Positions 6,871-12,462 of a stretch of DNA of 12,462 nucleotides are shown piece after piece. The DNA is from Gammaproteobacteria bacterium. Lineage in GTDB: Bacteria; Pseudomonadota; Gammaproteobacteria; SZUA-140. A program made the position numbers and the translations under genes. Below the pieces are notes generated by a model. It saw only the letters and a list, made by a program, of their open reading frames with translations, did no database searches and was not told where the DNA came from. The DNA is taken from assembly GCA_026994735.1 (NCBI GenBank), contig JALWQD010000192.1:7673-20134 (forward strand), given 5' to 3'. How positions within the stretch are numbered: the first letter of the stretch is position 1; each line of letters starts with the position of its first letter.

Positions 6871-8079
6871 ATGTCAGAAAAAATCAAGAAAGTAGTATTG
6901 GCCTATTCCGGTGGACTCGATACCTCTGTCATTCTGAAATGGCTCGAAGATATCTATGGCTGCGAGGTGGTCACCTTTACTGCTGATATCGGCCAGGGCG
7001 AGGAAGTCGAACCAGCACGGAAAAAGGCTGCCGCCCTCGGCGTTAAAGATATCTATATCGAAGATCTGCGCGAAGATTTTGTCCGCGATTATGTCTTCCC
7101 CATGTTTCGTGCGAATACCGTTTACGAGGGTGAATACCTGCTCGGGACATCGATTGCCCGCCCGCTGATCGCTAGGCGTCTGGTCGAGATTGCCAATGAA
7201 ACCGGTGCCGATGCCATTGCCCATGGAGCAACAGGCAAAGGTAACGATCAGGTGCGTTTCGAGATAGGTGCCTACGCTCTGCGGCCGGATATCCGCATTA
7301 TCGCCCCCTGGCGTGAATGGGACTTGCTGTCACGTGAACGTCTTCTCGCCTATGCCGAGGAACATCGCATTCCCATTGAGCAAAAACGCGGCACAAAATC
7401 GCCTTATTCCATGGATGCCAATCTGCTCCATATCTCTTATGAAGGGGATATCCTTGAAGACCCCTGGCAGGAACCCGAAGAATCGATGTGGCGCTGGACA
7501 CGTTCTCCTGAAGAGGCGCCGGATCAGGCCCGCTACCTCGAACTCGATTACCAATGCGGTGACATTACTGCGATTGATGGCGCCGCGATGTCACCTGCCA
7601 CCGTGCTTGAAACACTGAATCAAATCGGTGGCGATCACGCTATTGGTCGTCTTGATATTGTCGAAAATCGCTATGTTGGCATGAAATCACGGGGCTGCTA
7701 TGAAACCCCTGGCGGCACTATCATGCTGAAAGCCCACCGAGCCATCGAATCACTGACACTCGATCGAGAAGTCGCCCATTTGAAAGATGAGCTCATGCCA
7801 CGCTATGCCGAAATGATTTATAATGGCTACTGGTGGAGTCCCGAACGCGAAGTATTACAAAAATTGATTGACGAAACACAGCAAACGGTCAATGGCAGGG
7901 TACGTTTGCGACTCTATAAGGGGAATGTCACCGTTGTCGGGCGACAGTCCGAAAACGATAGCCTGTTTGATGCCGAGATCGCCACCTTTGAGGATGATGC
8001 GGGCGCTTATGACCAGCGTGATGCTGCCGGTTTTATCAAACTCAATGCCCTTCGCTTGCGGATAGCCCGTCGTCACTGA
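6871..8079 (+). CDS. argG: Argininosuccinate synthase
   Basis: Cytosolic ATP-dependent ligase that joins citrulline and aspartate to give argininosuccinate, AMP and PPi, the next-to-last step of arginine synthesis. It has 402 residues, typical of the family's shorter bacterial type. The N-terminal ATP pyrophosphatase loop AYSGGLDTS (11-19) is intact. LLGTSIARPL (90-99), HGATGKGNDQVRFE (118-131), KSPYSMDANLLHISYEG and the DPW motif follow, all characteristic. An AAGAGAG Shine-Dalgarno precedes the ATG. The gene begins 17 bases after the E2-E3 stop with no room for a promoter or terminator, so it is probably co-transcribed with the pdh genes. I see no argininosuccinate lyase (argH) nearby and no recognised ARG box in front. 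Confidence 0.96.
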   Translation: MSEKIKKVVLAYSGGLDTSVILKWLEDIYGCEVVTFTADIGQGEEVEPARKKAAALGVKDIYIEDLREDFVRDYVFPMFRANTVYEGEYLLGTSIARPLIARRLVEIANETGADAIAHGATGKGNDQVRFEIGAYALRPDIRIIAPWREWDLLSRERLLAYAEEHRIPIEQKRGTKSPYSMDANLLHISYEGDILEDPWQEPEESMWRWTRSPEEAPDQARYLELDYQCGDITAIDGAAMSPATVLETLNQIGGDHAIGRLDIVENRYVGMKSRGCYETPGGTIMLKAHRAIESLTLDREVAHLKDELMPRYAEMIYNGYWWSPEREVLQKLIDETQQTVNGRVRLRLYKGNVTVVGRQSENDSLFDAEIATFEDDAGAYDQRDAAGFIKLNALRLRIARRH

Positions 8080-8110
8080 GAAGAATAAAAACACTCGTCT
8101 TAAGCCTTAA

Positions 8111-8123
8111 AAGTGAATCACTT
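8111..8123 (+). repeat. Palindrome AAGTGA-A-TCACTT downstream of argG
   Basis: A perfect 6-base inverted repeat around one base, 32 bases after the argG stop. A smaller TTAAG-C-CTTAA lies just before it at 8100-8110. Neither is followed by a T tract, so they do not look like an intrinsic terminator. They could be operator sites for the next operon. Confidence 0.3.
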
Positions 8124-8173
8124 CTCCGTTACCGCAGTGGCCATAATAGTGAACTGAAATGTGCCATCACGAA

Positions 8174-8179
8174 TATAAA
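8174..8179 (+). promoter_or_regulatory. Possible -10 box for the peroxidase/c-di-GMP operon
   Basis: TATAAA matches the -10 consensus at five of six positions in an AT-rich stretch, 34 bases before the first possible ATG (8208) and 67 before the second (8241). There is no good -35 at the right distance, so it would need an activator or be weak. Low confidence. Confidence 0.25.
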
Positions 8180-8203
8180 AAAAGTAGCGGGTTTTGTTTT
8201 TAG

Positions 8204-8219
8204 CAATATGTTCATATTG
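8204..8219 (+). promoter_or_regulatory. Candidate operator: inverted repeat CAATATG-TT-CATATTG
   Basis: Perfect 7-base arms around two bases, overlapping the first possible ATG (8208) of the peroxidase gene. The size and symmetry fit a dimeric regulator site. It does not match FNR (TTGAT-N4-ATCAA) or an obvious Fur box. If translation really begins at 8241, the palindrome lies in the 5' leader. Confidence 0.35.
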
Positions 8220-9287
8220 AAGCACTCAGGCTATTGCCATATGTTTGTACTGCAGAAAAGGAAGTGCTTCTCAGCCCTCGGCAAATGTCGTTTCTTGTTG
8301 CTCCTTTTGCTGCTATTAAGTACACAAACCTTGCTCGCGGAGGAACATTATAACGTTATGCCTGAACAGGCTATGGGACATAGCAAATTTTCAAGTCCCG
8401 CCTTGCTCCCTTTGCCAAGTCCCGTCATCATCAAAAAAAATTCCCGGCAGGAAAAGATAATCTCCCTCGGTTATCATTTGTACCGCGACCGTCACCTTTC
8501 CGGTGATGATCAATTTTCCTGTTTCGATTGCCATGACCTGAATCAAGGCGGCAGTAATGGCCAAACTGTCGCTCGTCAAGGCAGCACGCTCAATGTACCC
8601 TCGATATTTAATATGTATAACAGGGTCAATTTCTATCGTAATGGAAGAGCCCATAATTTATCCGAGCTTATTGACATGGCTATCAGCAATGATGATGAAA
8701 TGGCTTCTGACTGGAGAAAAATACTGTCTTATTTAAAACAGAACAGCTTCTATTCAAAGCAGTTTCAGACGCTCTTCAAGAAAGCTCCGGAAAAAGAAAG
8801 TGTCAACCATGTGATGACCAGCTACGTCCGTCAACTCGCGGCCACAGACGCTCCTCTTGACCGGTATCTGTCCGGAGATGGAGAAGCGCTTGATCGTTGC
8901 CAGAAAAGAGGTTATGAAATTTTTCTCAGTGCCGGCTGCCAGGCCTGTCATCAGGGCAGCAATATCGGTGCAAATCTTTATCAAAAATTAGGGGTCGTCA
9001 ATAACTACGAGGAAAAAATCATCGATGGATCGGAGGTGGGGACAGACAGGGATCGCCGTCAAATCACCGGCCGCAGTGAAGACAGGCATCGCTTTCTTGT
9101 CCCTAGCTTGCGTAATGTCACAAAAACGGCGCCTTACTTGCACGACGGCAGTATTGACACGCTACGTGATGTCGTCGAACTGATGTTCCAGTATCAACTC
9201 GGTCGAGACGTCGGGGAAGCGGAATTATCGTCCATTGTTAACTTTTTCACTGCCCTTGAAGGGCAGCTACCGGAACAAGTGAAGTAG
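8208..9287 (+). CDS. Periplasmic dihaem cytochrome c peroxidase (CcpA/MauG family)
   Basis: Exported dihaem c-type cytochrome, expected to reduce H2O2 with electrons from the respiratory chain or to oxidise a protein partner. Numbering from ATG 8208 (359 aa): hydrophobic export signal FLLLLLLLLSTQTLLA (29-44) with likely cleavage before EE; haem 1 CFDCH (105-109); haem 2 CQACH (244-248); NLYQKLGV; and VPSLRNVTKTAPYLHDGS (298-315), a hallmark of the family. An in-frame ATG at 8241 gives 348 aa with a more typical signal peptide, so the true start may be there; neither has a good Shine-Dalgarno. The stretch after haem 1 is shorter than in Pseudomonas CcpA, and I find no clear equivalent of its distal haem His71; an EM pair (164-165) may match its Glu114-Met115. 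Substrate is therefore uncertain. It stops 6 bases before the GGDEF/EAL gene. Confidence 0.88.
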   Translation: MFILKHSGYCHMFVLQKRKCFSALGKCRFLLLLLLLLSTQTLLAEEHYNVMPEQAMGHSKFSSPALLPLPSPVIIKKNSRQEKIISLGYHLYRDRHLSGDDQFSCFDCHDLNQGGSNGQTVARQGSTLNVPSIFNMYNRVNFYRNGRAHNLSELIDMAISNDDEMASDWRKILSYLKQNSFYSKQFQTLFKKAPEKESVNHVMTSYVRQLAATDAPLDRYLSGDGEALDRCQKRGYEIFLSAGCQACHQGSNIGANLYQKLGVVNNYEEKIIDGSEVGTDRDRRQITGRSEDRHRFLVPSLRNVTKTAPYLHDGSIDTLRDVVELMFQYQLGRDVGEAELSSIVNFFTALEGQLPEQVK

Positions 9288-9293
9288 CCGTCC

Positions 9294-12215
9294 ATGCATC
9301 GCCCACTTTTTTTGCTGATATTGGTACTGGCAACGTTCACAGCATTTTTTTACCAATACTATGAGAAAAACCAGCAACAAAATCTATTTCCTCAGGCCAT
9401 TAACAACATTGAAAAGTTACAACAGTTGCAAAAGAATATTGCCCTTGATCTTTTGTTACTGGAAAACGGCTCTAATCACAATTATGACCGTATCAGCCAG
9501 GATATGCGCCATTTTCAAAATGCAATTCATGCACTCAGCCATGGCCAATACGGTCTCTGGCAGACAACCAAACAAGCGAATATTGATAAAAACCTGGCGC
9601 TACTCCATCAAACAGCCATTGCTCAGGAATCGCTAATAGAAGATTTCAAGACGCATCATGCCATACTGAGCAATTCACAACGTTTTGTCGCCGGCCTCAG
9701 TGGTCTTAATCAAGACTCAATACTCCGTCGCTTTGATCAACACCCTGATATGACAAACTTGATCATTCACCTGATCAAGGATATTTTTGGCTTCCTTCAT
9801 AATAATTCTCTCGCGCATAAATCTGACCTGTTACAACGTATCCAGCAAGCCAAGACAATGACTCAGCCGAGCATGTCTGTTCGTGACAAACGTGTCTGGC
9901 ACAATATCCTCCGGCATTTCGAAATCATCCTCGCTGAAAAGGGTCGGGTCAATCGCCTCAGTGAACAAATATTATTGTTCAGTAACAGCCCTGTATTGGA
10001 ACAACTTGACGCTCATATCCAGCATCAACGTAACGCTGATATTATCCGTCTTAACCGAGACGGCAGAATCCTCACCCTGCTGGTCGCACTGACTGCCCTG
10101 AGTCTGATGATTAGCCTGTCTTTTAGTCTGGCGAAAAACAGACGTATCAGAAAAGCACTGAGGGAGCTTGAAAACCAGCAGTTCGCCCTTGACCAGCATG
10201 CGATTGTCAGTACCACCGATATCGATGGCAACATTTTATATGTTAACGACAAGTTTATAGAAAGAACCGGTTTCACGCGCGCGGAACTGCTTGGCAGGAA
10301 CCACCGCATGCTCAAGTCCGACGAGCATCCTAAGGCGTTTTTTCAGGAAATGTGGTCAACGATACTGGCTGGGCGGGTATGGCAGGGTGACATCTGTGAC
10401 CTTGACCGGGAAGGTAATCGTATCTGGGTCAATTCAACGATTATTCCCTTTCTTGATGATCATGACAAACCTTATCAATTCATGGCCATTCGTACCGATT
10501 TTACAGCCATGAAAGAAACGGAGAAAGAACTCTTTGAGGCCAGGGACCGTGCGCAAGTTATTCTGGCTTCGATTGGAGATGCCGTCATCAGTATCAATGA
10601 GCAACAGCGCATTGATTATATGAATCCTGTTGCAGAAGGACTCACTGGCCTGCCGCAGCTCGATGTTGTTGGCCAGAAGTTATCCGATATTTTTGAAATT
10701 CTCGACGAACAGGAGCGGACGCCTGAGTACCTGACCATTAATGAATGCCTCGTAAAAGGGCATACAATGACGCTTTCAACCAACATTCTCATGAACCGCA
10801 TCGATGGCCGCGAATTTGCCGTTGAAATCATTATCGCACCAACCCATGATCAATCCGGGAATATCACCGGCGCTGTTTTGGCGATGCATGACATGACCGA
10901 GACGCGTGGCTTAACGCGCAAGATTGCTCATCAGGCAAATCACGACCCTCTGACAGGTTTAAGTAACCGTCACGAATTTGAACGTATTCTGCGCAAGCTG
11001 CTGCATAAATCAAAAGAGGAGGGACGTGAACACGTCCTTTGCTATATTGACCTTGACCACTTCAAGGTGGTTAATGATACCTGTGGCCACATTGCTGGCG
11101 ATGAGCTATTACGACAAGTCTCTGAAATTCTGCGCGCCCAAATTCGTGACCGTGATCTGCTGGCCAGAATTGGCGGTGATGAGTTTTCATTATTACTCGG
11201 AGAATGTCCCGTGCCACGGGCACAGGACATTGCCAATAACCTCTGTCGTGAAATCAAGGCCTTTCGCTTCTCCTGGGAAGGTCGGATATTCCAGATTGGA
11301 GCCAGCATAGGTCTCGTACCGATCACCCCGGAAAGTATCGATACAGTGACTGTTATGCGTCATGCTGATACGGCCTGCTATATGGCTAAGGATCAGGGTA
11401 GAAATGGCTGTTACCTCTATCATGAGGCGGATAAGGACCTGAGTGAGAGAACCGGCGAGATGAACTGGATCTCGCGCTTGACACAGGCACTCGATGACGA
11501 CCGTTTTATTATCTACAGCCATCCGACACAGCCTTTGCATGGCGCCGAACCTTACCGCGAAATTCTTCTCCGCCTACGCACTGTTGATGGTCAGATCATC
11601 AGTCCGATGGCCTTTATTCCGGCTGCTGAACGCCATGGCCTGATGGCTGACATTGATCGCTGGGTAATCCATGCAGTCCTTTCACGTTATTCAGAATGGC
11701 AATCACAACAGGGTGTTATTGCAGTGAACCTGTCGGGTGCATCCTTGAGTGATAAGACATTAGCCGATTACATCATTGCCCAAATAGCCGAATTTGAGGT
11801 TAACCCGGAACAGCTCTGCTTTGAGATTACCGAGACCACGGCGATTGGCAACCTTATCAGTGCCATGAAATTGATTGATCGCTTGAAAGCCATTGGCTGC
11901 CAGTTTGCACTCGATGACTTTGGCAGTGGCCTGTCCTCATTTGCCTATCTGAAACAACTGCCCGTCGATTTCCTGAAGATTGATGGTGTCTTTGTCAGGG
12001 ATATGAATAATAATCGTTTTGATAAGGCAATGGTTGAATCAATCAACCATATCGGCCATGTTATGGGCCTCAAGACTATCGCTGAATTTGTTGAAGATAA
12101 TGCTGTACTGGAACAGTTAAGCGACCTGGGCATTGATTATGCCCAAGGATTTTCAATAGAGCGTCCAAGTTTGTTTTTTAACGCGCAGCAATTGGATGAG
12201 GGACAAATTGCCTAA
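9294..12215 (+). CDS. Membrane sensor protein: periplasmic helical domain, PAS-PAS-GGDEF-EAL
   Basis: A 973-residue cyclic-di-GMP turnover protein. Residues 4-22 and about 259-280 are membrane segments, enclosing about 235 periplasmic residues that are almost wholly helical and probably a DAHL-like sensor domain. PAS1 (about 296-408, ending in a PAC motif) and PAS2 (about 418-535) follow in the cytoplasm. The GGDEF domain (about 545-710) is intact: DPLTGLSNR, IDLDHFKVVND, GGDEF at 627-631, and an RxxD inhibitory site R618-D621 at the correct spacing. The EAL domain (about 725-965) has E756 in EILLR, N812, E844, D874-D875 (DDFGSG) and K895 (LKID), all expected catalytic or metal ligands. YSHPT (741-745) replaces the usual YxQPI ligand-binding strand. 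It is probably bifunctional, or a phosphodiesterase tuned by GGDEF. The ATG at 9294 lies 6 bases after the peroxidase stop, so the pair is co-transcribed and perhaps co-functional. Confidence 0.93.
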   Translation: MHRPLFLLILVLATFTAFFYQYYEKNQQQNLFPQAINNIEKLQQLQKNIALDLLLLENGSNHNYDRISQDMRHFQNAIHALSHGQYGLWQTTKQANIDKNLALLHQTAIAQESLIEDFKTHHAILSNSQRFVAGLSGLNQDSILRRFDQHPDMTNLIIHLIKDIFGFLHNNSLAHKSDLLQRIQQAKTMTQPSMSVRDKRVWHNILRHFEIILAEKGRVNRLSEQILLFSNSPVLEQLDAHIQHQRNADIIRLNRDGRILTLLVALTALSLMISLSFSLAKNRRIRKALRELENQQFALDQHAIVSTTDIDGNILYVNDKFIERTGFTRAELLGRNHRMLKSDEHPKAFFQEMWSTILAGRVWQGDICDLDREGNRIWVNSTIIPFLDDHDKPYQFMAIRTDFTAMKETEKELFEARDRAQVILASIGDAVISINEQQRIDYMNPVAEGLTGLPQLDVVGQKLSDIFEILDEQERTPEYLTINECLVKGHTMTLSTNILMNRIDGREFAVEIIIAPTHDQSGNITGAVLAMHDMTETRGLTRKIAHQANHDPLTGLSNRHEFERILRKLLHKSKEEGREHVLCYIDLDHFKVVNDTCGHIAGDELLRQVSEILRAQIRDRDLLARIGGDEFSLLLGECPVPRAQDIANNLCREIKAFRFSWEGRIFQIGASIGLVPITPESIDTVTVMRHADTACYMAKDQGRNGCYLYHEADKDLSERTGEMNWISRLTQALDDDRFIIYSHPTQPLHGAEPYREILLRLRTVDGQIISPMAFIPAAERHGLMADIDRWVIHAVLSRYSEWQSQQGVIAVNLSGASLSDKTLADYIIAQIAEFEVNPEQLCFEITETTAIGNLISAMKLIDRLKAIGCQFALDDFGSGLSSFAYLKQLPVDFLKIDGVFVRDMNNNRFDKAMVESINHIGHVMGLKTIAEFVEDNAVLEQLSDLGIDYAQGFSIERPSLFFNAQQLDEGQIA

Positions 12216-12261
12216 ACAGTAGCCGTGTTTTGCCAACCAGAACCGACTGTTGAGTTCGCGT

Positions 12262-12462
12262 TTATGCGCTTTGACGACTGTCTTCATCCTGCTGGGCAAG
12301 CAGGGCATCCACATCAACAGCTTCCGTGCCGGCTTCATCGAGGGCTTCTGCCCAGGCGGCAGCAAGGTCGTCCTGGTTATCATCTGTGACATCGCCTACT
12401 TCTTCATCGATAACCAGACCTTCTTCAGCAGCGCCGATAACAGTGCCTTCAGAGTCTTCCGT
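12262..12462 (-). CDS. Acidic C-terminus of an unidentified protein (5' end outside window)
   Basis: The minus strand is open from the right edge to TAA (complement of 12262-12264), giving the last 66 residues of a protein. They are strongly acidic and Ala-rich and include DDLAAAWAEALDEAG and VDVDALLAQQDEDS, ending in QSA. Such segments occur at the ends of chemotaxis and flagellar proteins and many other proteins, and I see nothing that decides the family. Codon use resembles the neighbours, which supports a real gene. It converges on the GGDEF/EAL gene across a 46-base gap (12216-12261) that holds no clear terminator. Confidence 0.6.
   Translation of the reverse strand, partial: TEDSEGTVIGAAEEGLVIDEEVGDVTDDNQDDLAAAWAEALDEAGTEAVDVDALLAQQDEDSRQSA

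Noticed and set aside
8080..8207. Intrinsic terminator after argG
   Set aside because: The palindromes here have short arms and no T tract follows them; AT-rich pairing near 8177-8201 is too weak.
12215..12251. AACAGT...ACTGTT as a bidirectional terminator between the convergent genes
   Set aside because: Six-base arms around a 25-base loop with no T tract are not convincing.
12153..12392. Minus-strand 79-codon frame at the right end
   Set aside because: It overlaps the end of the GGDEF/EAL gene and is in a different frame from the acidic C-terminus that runs to the window edge with gene-like codon use.
1..12462. CRISPR arrays, tRNA or rRNA genes, insertion sequences, integrase or phage genes
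   Set aside because: I saw no regular short repeats, RNA gene signatures, transposase motifs or terminal inverted repeats. The only long repeat is the lipoyl-domain duplication.

Overview
The window looks like ordinary chromosome from a mid-GC Gram-negative bacterium, most likely a gammaproteobacterium or a close relative. The basis is overall protein character: an M17 aminopeptidase, a separate-subunit (alpha/beta) pyruvate dehydrogenase, argG, and a periplasmic dihaem peroxidase next to a PAS-PAS-GGDEF-EAL protein. I cannot place it to genus. I see no insertion sequence, tRNA, rRNA, CRISPR array or phage gene.

Layout from left to right. (1) Positions 1-1348, minus strand: an M17 leucyl-aminopeptidase-family gene, cut by the left edge. 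(2) Positions 1349-1628: a divergent control region with a perfect TATAAT for the leftward gene, a possible sigma70 promoter for the rightward operon, and a transcribed leader. The leader holds two inverted repeats inside a 43-codon ORF with a strong Shine-Dalgarno and a CPVC motif. (3) Positions 1629-6853, plus strand: the pyruvate dehydrogenase complex as pdhA, pdhB and one 1026-codon gene. That gene fuses E2 (two lipoyl domains, a subunit-binding domain and an acyltransferase core) directly to a complete E3 dihydrolipoamide dehydrogenase. (4) Positions 6871-8079: argG, argininosuccinate synthase, only 17 bases after the fusion gene. (5) Positions 8208 (or 8241)-9287: an exported dihaem cytochrome c peroxidase/MauG-family protein. 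(6) Positions 9294-12215: a membrane protein with a periplasmic helical sensor region, two PAS domains, GGDEF and EAL, 6 bases after the peroxidase gene. (7) Positions 12262-12462, minus strand: the acidic C-terminus of an unidentified convergent gene.

Working together: pdhA, pdhB and the E2-E3 fusion encode every catalytic part of pyruvate to acetyl-CoA conversion in three polypeptides. The peroxidase and GGDEF/EAL genes look like a two-gene operon that could couple periplasmic redox or peroxide state to cyclic-di-GMP.

The most unusual points are the E2-E3 fusion, the Asp-to-Asn change in its acyltransferase HxxxDG motif, the nearly identical duplicated lipoyl domains, and the peroxidase plus c-di-GMP pair.
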